From Bacteroidales bacterium (lineage in GTDB: Bacteria; Bacteroidota; Bacteroidia; Bacteroidales; UBA12077), in contig JASGMZ010000073.1 in assembly GCA_030156305.1 (NCBI GenBank), positions 1 through 11,963 on the forward strand: a DNA stretch of 11,963 nt, read 5' to 3'. A program made the translations under genes and the position numbers. The number at the start of each line of letters is the position of its first letter. Within the stretch, counting starts at the first letter, position 1. Shown here piece by piece: positions 1-7,181 of the stretch. The notes under the pieces were generated by a model that was not told the origin of the DNA, made no database searches, and saw only the letters and a program-made list of their open reading frames with translations.

Positions 1-100
1 GAACAAGGCTTGCGAAGAATTGGCAGCCAGGAGTTTACTGACGTAAATGACTAATTGCCAATGCGAGCGTAACGCAGTTATTGACGTTTTCTTATAGCCT
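1..100. repeat. Candidate dispersed palindromic repeat (partial or complete)
   Basis: This block carries nested inverted repeats: AGGCT (6-10) with AGCCT (96-100), TGCG (11-14) with CGCA (73-76), ATTGGCA (19-25) with TGCCAAT (56-62), and TTTAC (34-38) with GTAAA (43-47). TGACGT also occurs twice, at 39-44 and 82-87. By my count about 44% of the bases are G or C, against about 13% in the following 112 bases, so the block differs sharply from its surroundings. No open frame of note crosses it. The architecture fits an intergenic REP-like or MITE-like element, and the wording resembles intergenic repeats I associate with Bacteroidota genomes, but copy number cannot be judged from one window. The left boundary may lie outside the window. 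A structured RNA or a terminator for an upstream gene are alternatives. Confidence 0.45.
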
Positions 101-183
101 CTAATTATAATTTTTTAACATAAGCTACTTATTAACTTTATTATATTTTTAAGATTATAGGATATTTATTAAATGGAATTAAA

Positions 184-191
184 TAACTTTG
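184..191 (+). promoter_or_regulatory. Candidate Bacteroidota -7 promoter box for the response regulator gene
   Basis: TAACTTTG matches the TAnnTTTG consensus of the Bacteroidota primary sigma factor and ends 21 bases before the ATG at 213, giving a short leader. I see no convincing TTTG -33 box at the expected distance upstream, so this is a half-match in very AT-rich sequence. The rest of 101-212 shows no gene or clear hairpin. Confidence 0.35.
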
Positions 192-212
192 TTTTAATCA
201 AACATATTATTT

Positions 213-1565
213 ATGGCTAAAGGGAAAGTTCTTGTAATAGATGACGAAGATAAACTAAGAAACTTATTAACACGGTTAATTAGTTTTGAAGGATATGATG
301 TTATTGATGCTGAGAATTGTAGATCAGCATTAAATAAAATTGAAAAGCATGATATCGATGTTGTTCTATGCGATGTTAAATTACCTGATGGGAATGGTGT
401 GGACCTTATTCCCAAATTAAAAACGAAGAGCCCATACTGCGAGATAATTATGCTTACCGCTTATGGGAATATTCCTGATGGTGTTCAGGCAATAAAGAAC
501 GGTGCTTTTGATTACATAACCAAAGGAGATGATAACAACAGAATTATTCCGCTTATAAACAGAGCCATTGAAAAAGCAGATTTGGCAAAAAGAGTTCAGG
601 TTTTAGAAAAACAGCTCAAAACCAGGTTTTCTTTTGAAAATATAATTGGAGAATCAAAAGCTATTAAGGAAGCAATTGACCTGGCTAAAAAAGTAGCTCC
701 AAATGACACTCCTGTTCTACTTACAGGAAAAACTGGAACTGGAAAAGAAATCTTTGCACAGTCAATACATCAAGCCAGTAAAAGAAGCAATAAAAATTTT
801 TTAGCGATTAACTGTTCCGCATTTTCAAAGGATATTCTGGAAAGCGAAATGTTTGGACATAAAGCCGGTGCTTTTACCGGTGCCATAAAAGAACAAAAAG
901 GACTTTTTGAGGAAGCTAATAATGGCACATTGTTTTTAGATGAAATAGGAGAAATGCCACTGGAATTGCAATCGAAGTTTTTAAGAGTTTTAGAATCCGG
1001 TGAATTTATAAAAATTGGAGATAATAAGCCACAAGAGGTAAATGTTCGAATTATTGCAGCTACGAATAGAGACCTGCAAGAAGAAATAAAAAAAGGGAAC
1101 TTTAGAGAAGACCTGTATTATAGGTTATCGGTATTTCAGATTAATATTCCATCGTTACAGGAACGCGGTAATGATATTGAGTTATTAGCCAACTATTTTG
1201 CTCAAATTTATGCAACAAAAAATGATAAGAAGATCGTTTCCTTATCAAAAGAATATGTAAAAGCATTGAAATTACATAACTGGCATGGAAATACACGCGA
1301 ATTAAAAAATGTAATAGAAAGAAGCGTTATTTTATGCAGTTCAGAAGAGTTAACAACTGAAACTTTGCCAATCGACCTTATCAAAAAATTACCCGAAACA
1401 GATAATAAGAAAACATATTCAGAATTTGATTTAGCGCTGGCAGAAAAAGAACATATTCAAAAAGTATTGAATTATACTAATGGAAATAAAACAGAAACTG
1501 CTCGTTTACTTAACGTTGCCCTGTCTACATTATATAGAAAATTATCTGAATACAAAATTAGATAA
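213..1565 (+). CDS. Sigma-54-dependent two-component response regulator (NtrC family)
   Basis: This 450-residue protein is a complete NtrC-type activator. A receiver domain (about 4-120) has the acidic pair D10/D11, phosphoacceptor D54 in VLCDVKLPDG, T82 and K104. The AAA+ central domain (about 142-370) has a Walker A (GKTGTGKE, 172-179, with K173-T174 where GES is usual), an intact GAFTGA loop (219-224) that contacts sigma-54, a Walker B (LFLDEIGE, 240-247) and the WHGNTREL segment (357-364; usually W-PGN-REL). A Fis-type helix-turn-helix ends the protein (about 407-450). Family knowledge says such proteins hydrolyse ATP to open RNA polymerase-RpoN promoters. No kinase gene adjoins it; the only one in the window is at 5092-6828, beyond a small gene, trkA and trkH, so I infer a pair controlling potassium uptake. 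The ATG gives a full receiver N-terminus. A functional call is very secure; the target genes are inferred. Confidence 0.96.
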   Translation: MAKGKVLVIDDEDKLRNLLTRLISFEGYDVIDAENCRSALNKIEKHDIDVVLCDVKLPDGNGVDLIPKLKTKSPYCEIIMLTAYGNIPDGVQAIKNGAFDYITKGDDNNRIIPLINRAIEKADLAKRVQVLEKQLKTRFSFENIIGESKAIKEAIDLAKKVAPNDTPVLLTGKTGTGKEIFAQSIHQASKRSNKNFLAINCSAFSKDILESEMFGHKAGAFTGAIKEQKGLFEEANNGTLFLDEIGEMPLELQSKFLRVLESGEFIKIGDNKPQEVNVRIIAATNRDLQEEIKKGNFREDLYYRLSVFQINIPSLQERGNDIELLANYFAQIYATKNDKKIVSLSKEYVKALKLHNWHGNTRELKNVIERSVILCSSEELTTETLPIDLIKKLPETDNKKTYSEFDLALAEKEHIQKVLNYTNGNKTETARLLNVALSTLYRKLSEYKIR

Positions 1566-1590
1566 TCAAATTCCTAAAATGCTAAACCCC

Positions 1591-1611
1591 ACCTTTTCAA
1601 AATGGGAAGGT
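1591..1611 (+). other. Candidate RNA hairpin downstream of the response regulator gene
   Basis: ACCTTTTC (1591-1598) and GGGAAGGT (1604-1611) form an 8-bp RNA stem including two U-G pairs around a 5-base loop. It starts 26 bases after the response regulator stop codon. No U-run follows (next is ATTCCGG), so it is not a standard intrinsic terminator; it could stabilise the mRNA end, cause pausing, or be chance. A longer-range pair, CTAAAC (1582-1587) with GTTTAG (1647-1652), encloses it and could equally be a protein-binding arrangement. Confidence 0.25.
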
Positions 1612-1684
1612 ATTCCGGATTGAAATTAAAAAAATTCCAGTTTAACGTTTAGTAATCAGAACCATCCATATTTTTTGTTTTTAA

Positions 1685-1701
1685 TGGCATTCTATTTGGC
1701 A
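1685..1701 (+). promoter_or_regulatory. Candidate sigma-54 (-24/-12) promoter of the small gene-trkA-trkH unit
   Basis: The stretch reads TGGCA, then TTCTAT, then TTGGCA. Against the consensus TGGCAC-G-N4-TTGCW it has a perfect TGGCA -24 core (1685-1689) and TTG (1696-1698) at the right spacing, but the highly conserved C of the -12 GC is G at 1699. If GC at 1699-1700 is used instead, the GG-to-GC spacing is one base too long. Transcription would start near 1712, about 33 bases before the ATG at 1745. The location directly downstream of a sigma-54 activator gene makes it more interesting than its score alone. I see no obvious paired enhancer sites in 1566-1680. Confidence 0.35.
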
Positions 1702-1744
1702 TTGCTTTAATGATGTAATTGTAATCAAATTAAAACTTAATAAA

Positions 1745-2071
1745 ATGGAAACAAAAATTCAAAAAACATTAATGCAATGGTTTCCCGAAGCATTTGATAA
1801 ATCGAAAAAATATACAGAATATGAAATGCTAAATGTTTTTGCAAAATATACGCAAACACTAATACGGGACGATAAGGGGAATAAAGCGGAACCTTTTAAA
1901 ATTATAAATTTACTTTATATAAAAGGAAACTTACACGACAAGAATGCCATAGAAAATGAATTTTTTTGCCCCCTGGCAGAGAATGTGAGTGAAGGTAATT
2001 TAAAAGAGCATTTGGAATTAATGCCTGAAGAAATAAGAGATGTTTACATTAAAACAATAATTGAGAATTAA
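1745..2071 (+). CDS. Small conserved-looking hypothetical protein ahead of trkA
   Basis: This 108-residue protein has no signal peptide and no membrane segment, so it is probably cytoplasmic. It is mixed-charge and likely mostly helical: QKTLMQWFPEAFDKS near the N-terminus, a central KIINLLYIKGNLHDKNAIEN segment (52-71) that looks like a motif, and a C-terminal LELMPEEIRDVYIKTIIEN. The stop is 15 bases before the trkA ATG, with no terminator between, so cotranscription with trkA and trkH is likely. The AAAATGGAA start context lacks a Shine-Dalgarno site, like its neighbours. The central motif resembles small Bacteroidota domain-of-unknown-function proteins (DUF7674-like), but this is from memory and unverified. 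Position suggests an accessory or modulator of the Trk system; no biochemical function can be assigned. Confidence 0.85.
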   Translation: METKIQKTLMQWFPEAFDKSKKYTEYEMLNVFAKYTQTLIRDDKGNKAEPFKIINLLYIKGNLHDKNAIENEFFCPLAENVSEGNLKEHLELMPEEIRDVYIKTIIEN

Positions 2072-2086
2072 AATTAAACATTCAAA

Positions 2087-3421
2087 ATGAAAATTATTAT
2101 TTCAGGAGGAGGAGACGTTGGAGTTTATCTGGCAAAGCTTTTAGAACAAGAATTCCATGATATTATCTTAATTGATATCCAAAAAGAAAAACTTGAATTT
2201 GTTGAAAAAAATTTAGGCATAGCAACTGTTCTGGGTGACTCAACAAGTTATAAAGTTTTAAAAGAAGCCCAGGTTGAAGAAGCTGATTTATTGATTTCTG
2301 TTACATCAATCGAATCGACCAATATTATTTCAACATTAATTGGCAAAAAAATGGGTGCAAAATATACCATTGCCAGAATAAACAACATGGAATACTTGAT
2401 TGATAAAACCACCCTTGATTTAAGAGATTTGGGAATAGATGATTTAATTTCCCCGGAGTCTCTTGCTGCAAGAGAAATTAAATATATTTTAAAATCGCCC
2501 GCTTTAACAGAAACATTTGATATTGACGGAGGCAAACTAACTTTAATGGGACTTTATTTAGATAGAGATTCTCCTGTCATCAATCAAACCATTGCAGAAA
2601 CATCTTATCTAAATCCTGATAAGTTATTTATGATTGTGGCATTAAATCGAAAAGGAAAAACAATTATTCCAAGAGGCAATACCAAATTATATCAAGGAGA
2701 CCATGTTTATTTTATTTCAAAAGAGGAAGGGAAAAATAAAGTGCTTGCCTATGCAGGAAAAAAACCTTTGCAAATTAAGAATGTATTGGTGGTTGGTGGC
2801 AGTCGAACAGGAAAGTATATTGCACACAGATTAAGTAAGTATTATGATATCAAACTTATTGAAAAAGATCAGGAAAAAAGTAACTTTTTAGCTTTAAACC
2901 TGCCTAAAGTACAAATTGTAAATGGAAACGGAACAGATGTAAGTCTGTTGCAAGAAGAAGGAATTAAAAATTATGATGCATTTGTTTCTGTAACAGGAAA
3001 CGCCGAAACAAATATTTTTTCATGCCTTGTGGCTAAAGAGCTTGGAGTTAAAAAAACCATAGCCATGGTTGAGAATATCGGTTTATTTGATCATTCGCAA
3101 AAAATAGGTGTCGATACCTTAATCAATAAGAAGTTAGCAGCGGCAAATTTTATCTTTAGAAATATTCAAAAAGGAAATGTCTTTTCTCATCTTTATGGTA
3201 TTGATGCGGAAATTATGGAGTTTACCGTTAAAAAGAATTCAAGGATTTCGCAAAAACCAATCATGGAACTTGATTTGCCTGAAAATGTTGTGATAAGCGG
3301 TGTAATCAGAAAAGATAAAGGTTACATTACTCTGGGCGATTTTCATTTAAAACCAAATGACAGGGTAATGGTTTTTGCCTTGCAACAAAGTATGAAGAAA
3401 GTTGAAGCTTGTTTTAAATAG
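2087..3421 (+). CDS. trkA: Trk system potassium uptake protein TrkA (two RCK domains)
   Basis: TrkA is the cytoplasmic nucleotide-binding ring subunit that gates the TrkH potassium pore. The 444-residue length fits the two-repeat form. The first RCK_N Rossmann fold has GGGDVG (7-12) and the acidic D30 at the end of strand 2, a ribose-binding position typical of NAD(H) binding; an RCK_C domain follows (about 140-220). The second Rossmann fold has GGSRTG (237-242) and E259 at the corresponding place, followed by a second RCK_C (about 373-440). The second loop is therefore a degenerate GxGxxG, so the two sites may differ in ligand preference. The stop is 8 bases before the trkH start, indicating one operon. 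The ATG at 2087 places the glycine loop at the normal distance from the N-terminus. Confidence 0.96.
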   Translation: MKIIISGGGDVGVYLAKLLEQEFHDIILIDIQKEKLEFVEKNLGIATVLGDSTSYKVLKEAQVEEADLLISVTSIESTNIISTLIGKKMGAKYTIARINNMEYLIDKTTLDLRDLGIDDLISPESLAAREIKYILKSPALTETFDIDGGKLTLMGLYLDRDSPVINQTIAETSYLNPDKLFMIVALNRKGKTIIPRGNTKLYQGDHVYFISKEEGKNKVLAYAGKKPLQIKNVLVVGGSRTGKYIAHRLSKYYDIKLIEKDQEKSNFLALNLPKVQIVNGNGTDVSLLQEEGIKNYDAFVSVTGNAETNIFSCLVAKELGVKKTIAMVENIGLFDHSQKIGVDTLINKKLAAANFIFRNIQKGNVFSHLYGIDAEIMEFTVKKNSRISQKPIMELDLPENVVISGVIRKDKGYITLGDFHLKPNDRVMVFALQQSMKKVEACFK

Positions 3422-3429
3422 TAAGTATT

Positions 3430-5019
3430 GTGAATTTAATACCGCATAAAAAGAAAGAAACCTTCAGAATGCTTTTTAAGCAAATTGGAGGGGTGCAAAT
3501 TATTTTGGGGTTTATACTTTTTATTCCGATGATAGTATCCATAATTTATGGTGAGTACTATTCGGCCTTAGGTTTTTTTGTTTCTTCAATAATAATATTA
3601 TTCATCGGTTATGCTCTGTTTAAATTTAACGACCCTGTTCCCGAACCATTAAGCAGGCATGCATTAATAATTGCTGCCTTAGGATGGATGTCCATTGCCA
3701 TTATGGGTTCCATTCCATTTATGATCACGGCTTACATCACTCCCCCTGATATTTTGAACCAATTTATACCAAGCGGTGCTGAGTATACTTCAAGCTTACA
3801 ATTCTTTAAAAACCCTTTACATGCCCTATTCGAAAGTATGAGTGCCTTTACAACAACCGGCTTAACAATGGCGGTACATGAGCCCAGCATAGGCAAAGGA
3901 TTAATTTTTTACAGATCGCTTGCTCAATGGATTGGTGGTGCCGGATTTATCGTATTGTCAATAGCTGTTTTCAGACAATCCAGCGGAAGAGCTGCTATGT
4001 TATTGTACGGATCTGAGTCAAGTGGTGAACGATTACAGCCCACAATAATTGATACATCCCGTTCAATATGGAAAATATACTTAGGCCTTACACTTTTTAG
4101 CACGCTGTTTCTAATTATTGGAACATACTTTATACTGCCGGATTATAGTTTTAAAGAGAATATTTTTGATTCCATAAATCATGCTATGACAGGCCAATCA
4201 ACAGGAGGCTTTAGTACTTTGGATGATAGCATAGCGGGGTATAACTCTAAAGCAATGGAGATGTTGTATTTATTTCCGATGATTTTAGGGGCACTGTCTA
4301 TTCCTTTTTATTTCAAAGTGATTTATGAGAAACAGTTTAATCAGTTTTGGAAAAATATTCAAACGCGGTCGGTTCTATTATTCTCAATTATAGGGGGTAT
4401 TATTCTTTCATTCTTATTGTTAAAATCAGGATTCGAAACCGAGCCTTTCAGAAAAGGAATCTTTCAATTTGTAAGTGCTTTAACCACTACCGGATGGCAA
4501 ACAGCTGATATTAATGGGTGGGACAGTTCTTCTGTGGTTTTTATTGTTATGGGAGCAATGATTGTAGGAGGAGCCGCAGGTGCTACCGTTGGAGGAATTA
4601 AAATAATCAGGGTATTGCTCATTTTAAAAGGTGTACAATGGCATATCAATGGATATTTTGTATCAGATAATGCTGTTCAGGTAGTTGAGTTTAACCAAAA
4701 AAGATTATTACCTGAAGAGATGAACAAAGAACTGGCATCAGCTGCGACATTCTCTTTTATTTACCTGTTGTTGGTTTTAATATCAACCTTAATTACTTAT
4801 TATTATATGGGAGATGGTTATACCATTACCGAAGCTCTTTTTGAATCAGCTTCGGCTCAGGGAACCGTTGGGTTATCGTGTGGAATAACCGGCCCTTCTA
4901 TGTCTCCTGTTTTGGAGCTTACCTATTTCTTTCAAATGTGGATTGGAAGACTGGAAATTATTCCTGTATTAGTCCTTTTAAGAACCATAATTTGGGGAAC
5001 AAAACCTAAAGTTGTTTGA
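3430..5019 (+). CDS. trkH: Trk-type potassium transporter pore subunit TrkH (GTG start)
   Basis: This is an integral inner-membrane potassium uptake protein of the TrkH/KtrB/HKT superfamily, 529 residues, with about ten hydrophobic segments. The four selectivity-filter loops are all present with glycine at the key position: TTTGLT (G144), QSTGGFST (about 256-263), TTTGWQ (G355) and GTVGLS (G481). The intramembrane gating segment appears as GGAAGATVGGIK (380-391). All-glycine filters are typical of K+ conductors. The start taken is GTG at 3430, 8 bases after trkA; an in-frame ATG at 3469 (residue 14, MLFKQIGG) would remove a basic N-terminal stretch but no membrane segment, so either is possible. 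Activity should depend on TrkA encoded just upstream. Confidence 0.95.
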   Translation: MNLIPHKKKETFRMLFKQIGGVQIILGFILFIPMIVSIIYGEYYSALGFFVSSIIILFIGYALFKFNDPVPEPLSRHALIIAALGWMSIAIMGSIPFMITAYITPPDILNQFIPSGAEYTSSLQFFKNPLHALFESMSAFTTTGLTMAVHEPSIGKGLIFYRSLAQWIGGAGFIVLSIAVFRQSSGRAAMLLYGSESSGERLQPTIIDTSRSIWKIYLGLTLFSTLFLIIGTYFILPDYSFKENIFDSINHAMTGQSTGGFSTLDDSIAGYNSKAMEMLYLFPMILGALSIPFYFKVIYEKQFNQFWKNIQTRSVLLFSIIGGIILSFLLLKSGFETEPFRKGIFQFVSALTTTGWQTADINGWDSSSVVFIVMGAMIVGGAAGATVGGIKIIRVLLILKGVQWHINGYFVSDNAVQVVEFNQKRLLPEEMNKELASAATFSFIYLLLVLISTLITYYYMGDGYTITEALFESASAQGTVGLSCGITGPSMSPVLELTYFFQMWIGRLEIIPVLVLLRTIIWGTKPKVV

Positions 5020-5091
5020 TTTCAAATTAAAGACAACTTTTCACATAGGATAAAATTTCGTAATTTGGTGTTGATTTAAAACAAGCATTTT

Positions 5092-6828
5092 ATGAAAATT
5101 AAGACAAAACTTAATCTTGGTGTAGGGCTTCTGTTTATCCTTATCATAATACTTGCTATTTTTGGTGTTAACCAGATAAATACGCTCGCCGAAGATTCCG
5201 AAAACATATTAAAGGATAATCAGAAAACGATTGATTATACAAGGAATATGCTAGAATCCTTATCTAAATTAAATAAAGATAAAGAAGCGATTCAAACATT
5301 TGAAAATTATCTGTTAAAACAAAAAAACAATATTACAGAAAAAGGAGAATATGATTTAACAGAAAACCTCTCAAAATGCTTTCAGTTATTAAAAACAAAT
5401 CCTTCAGATACGTTGGCCTTAGAAAATATACAGGCAGACCTGTTCGAAATTATGAAAATAAATCTGCAAGCCATAGAAATGAAAAATACTATCGCTTCAA
5501 AAGCAGCAGGTAAAGCTGTTTTATTAATTAGTTTCTTAAGTGCTTTCAGCATTTTAGTAGCACTTATCTTGTTCTTAAAATTGCCTGCCAACATTTCAAA
5601 TCCAATCCGAGAGTTAACTGAAAGTATTAAACAGATTGCGGCTAATAATTATTCTCAAAGAGTAAACTTTGAAGCACATAATGAGTTTGGCGAATTAGCA
5701 AAATCTTTTAATTTAATGGCAGCGAAATTAAATGAGTATAAGAAAAGCAACATCACTAAATTACTTGCCGAGAAAAAAATTACAGAAACACTCATAAATA
5801 AGGTGCCAGACCCAATAATTGGTTTTGATCATCAACTCAAAGTAAATTTTGCCAATGAAGAGTTTCTAAAATTATTAGAAATGGATAACAATCAAGTTAT
5901 TGGAAAACATGCTGTAGAATTAGCTACTGTAAATAATTTAATTAAGCAGGTTCTTATTATGAACCCGGAGAAAGACAAAAAATCATTTCAAAAAAATGTA
6001 GATGCAAAAATTAAACTTGAAAAAAACGAAAAAGAAATATATTTTGAAAAAGAAATTCAGGAAATCTTATATACTCCTGAAGAAGAAAAGAATGAACGAA
6101 TTTTAGGGTATGTTATTATATTAAGGAATATTACTAAATATATGGAGTTAGATTTGGCAAAAACTAATTTTATAGCAACCGTATCTCATGAACTTAAAAC
6201 GCCAATATCATCGCTAAAATTAAGTCTTAAGCTATTAGAAAATGAAAAAACAGGGTTGATTAATGAAGAACAAAAGAATTTAATTAAAAGTTGTGAGGAT
6301 GATACCAATCATTTATTAAGGATTATTGCAGAACTACTTAATTTAGCGCAAGTAGAAACAGGGAATATTCAACTGAATGTTATTCCTTCAAAACCCTATA
6401 AAATCCTTGCGTATGCTGTAGATGTAACAAAATCGCAGGCAGAGCAAAAAGGTGTAAAGTTTAACATAAATGCTCCTGAAATAATATCATCGGTACTTGC
6501 AGATAGTGAAAAAACAGCATGGGTATTAACGAATCTTATTTCCAATGCCATACGTTATTCAGACAAAAACTCAGAAATATTTTTAAGAATAAAAGAAGAA
6601 AAAGAAACAATCCAATTTCAAGTAAAAGATAAAGGGAAAGGTATTCCACCTGAATACCAGGATAAGATTTTTAATAAATATTTTCGGGTTCCCGGCTCTA
6701 AAAAAGAAGGTACGGGATTAGGATTGGCAATTAGTAAAGAATTTATTGAATCGCAAGGTGGAAAAATAACTGTTGAGAGTGAAACTGGTAAAGGCAGTTT
6801 ATTTTCTGTTTATTTGAATAAAGCATAA
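5092..6828 (+). CDS. Membrane sensor histidine kinase, KinB-like (HAMP-PAS-HisKA-HATPase)
   Basis: This 578-residue kinase has a first membrane segment (about 10-27), a roughly 110-residue extracytoplasmic, probably all-helical sensor (about 30-140), a second membrane segment (about 142-163), HAMP (about 165-217), a PAS-like domain (about 228-350), HisKA with the phosphorylated H366 in SHELKTP, and HATPase_c. The ATP site is complete: N-box NLISNAIRYS (481-490), DKGKGIP (513-519), FNKYF (527-531) and GTGLGLAI (540-547). Kinases of this architecture often work with NtrC-type regulators, as KinB does with AlgB. The gene follows trkH by 72 bases without an evident terminator and is probably read with it or from a weak internal promoter. 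The likely partner is the regulator at 213-1565; the signal (envelope, osmotic or ionic) is not evident from sequence. Confidence 0.95.
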   Translation: MKIKTKLNLGVGLLFILIIILAIFGVNQINTLAEDSENILKDNQKTIDYTRNMLESLSKLNKDKEAIQTFENYLLKQKNNITEKGEYDLTENLSKCFQLLKTNPSDTLALENIQADLFEIMKINLQAIEMKNTIASKAAGKAVLLISFLSAFSILVALILFLKLPANISNPIRELTESIKQIAANNYSQRVNFEAHNEFGELAKSFNLMAAKLNEYKKSNITKLLAEKKITETLINKVPDPIIGFDHQLKVNFANEEFLKLLEMDNNQVIGKHAVELATVNNLIKQVLIMNPEKDKKSFQKNVDAKIKLEKNEKEIYFEKEIQEILYTPEEEKNERILGYVIILRNITKYMELDLAKTNFIATVSHELKTPISSLKLSLKLLENEKTGLINEEQKNLIKSCEDDTNHLLRIIAELLNLAQVETGNIQLNVIPSKPYKILAYAVDVTKSQAEQKGVKFNINAPEIISSVLADSEKTAWVLTNLISNAIRYSDKNSEIFLRIKEEKETIQFQVKDKGKGIPPEYQDKIFNKYFRVPGSKKEGTGLGLAISKEFIESQGGKITVESETGKGSLFSVYLNKA

Positions 6829-6993
6829 TAATGAGTTAAAAACCTTCTTTACATCTAAAAGAATAAAAGGAAGCAAAAACAGGATTGAAATGCTTATCTT
6901 TTATCATTAAACAAATGCTGACAAAAGACTAGTCACATCAGTCTGTAATTTACTTTCCTTCTTTTTGGAGAAGTAATCAGGCCATAACTTAGA

Positions 6994-7089
6994 TTAAGAT
7001 TTATTTTTATACACTTTTTTTGTAACGGTTTTATTAATCGATTTTTTATTTTTGTAAGCATATATTAAGAATAATCCCAACATTATCAT
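6994..7089 (-). CDS. Possible small membrane peptide (low confidence)
   Basis: A 31-codon frame on the - strand begins MIMLGLFLIYAYKNKKS, a short hydrophobic stretch followed by a lysine-rich tail (6 more lysines in the last 14 residues). The frame stays open upstream for about 15 further codons (ending YYPKIFSYEFL before the first ATG), where only a CTG could start it. A hydrophobic-then-basic pattern is common in real single-pass small proteins, but AT-rich DNA read in this frame also gives lysine-rich chance peptides. No promoter box or ribosome site supports it. It may equally be non-coding. Confidence 0.18.
   Translation of the reverse strand: MIMLGLFLIYAYKNKKSINKTVTKKVYKNKS
7047..7054 (+). 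promoter_or_regulatory. Candidate -7 promoter box, distal, for the antiporter gene
   Basis: TATTTTTG matches TAnnTTTG, with a TTTG (7019-7022) 24 bases upstream that could serve as a -33 box although the spacing is a little long. It would give a leader of about 120 bases. Local T-richness makes chance matches likely. Confidence 0.3.
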
Positions 7090-7154
7090 TAGAAATTCAT
7101 AGGAAAATATTTTGGGATAATATATTTTTTTCAGATTTTAAATAAAAATATATT

Positions 7155-7162
7155 TATTTTTG
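7155..7162 (+). promoter_or_regulatory. Candidate -7 promoter box, proximal, for the antiporter gene
   Basis: A second TATTTTTG lies 19 bases before the ATG at 7182, giving a very short leader. No TTTG -33 element is seen at normal spacing, so this is a half-match in competition with the distal candidate at 7047-7054. Confidence 0.3.
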
Positions 7163-7181
7163 AAGAATTAAATTTACTTAT

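Larger units (their letters stand above)
6829..7181. other. Long AT-rich intergenic region between kinase and antiporter genes
   Basis: This 353-base gap has no convincing gene. It contains the palindrome GACTAGTC (6927-6934), an imperfect hairpin (TTACTTTCC 6950-6958 with GGAGAAGTAA 6967-6976, one bulged G) without a U-run, a possible 31-codon frame on the - strand (6994-7089) and two TAnnTTTG boxes. AATATATTT is repeated in the last 65 bases. No recognised intrinsic terminator ends the kinase transcript. Its length compared with the tight spacing elsewhere suggests regulatory content. Confidence 0.6.

Noticed and set aside
1591..1611. Reading the hairpin after the response regulator as a standard terminator
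   Set aside because: The stem is plausible, but no U-run follows it; kept only as a possible RNA hairpin.
1698..1706. A second sigma-54 reading using the perfect TTGCT at 1702-1706
   Set aside because: The sequence at the matching -24 position (about 1691-1695, TCTAT) has no GG, so the pair fails.
5020..5091. A dedicated promoter for the kinase gene (TAATTTGG near 5061)
   Set aside because: It has only one base between TA and TTTG instead of two and lacks a -33 partner; too weak to annotate.
5092..6828. Calling the kinase KdpD because of the potassium context
   Set aside because: It lacks the KdpD N-terminal sensor and Usp domains and four central membrane helices; its order is TM-sensor-TM-HAMP-PAS-HisKA, and no kdpFABC genes are present.
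6845..6863. TTCTTT/AAAGAA inverted repeat after the kinase gene as a terminator
   Set aside because: The 6-bp stem is almost all A-T and has no U-run; it is expected by chance in this AT-rich DNA.
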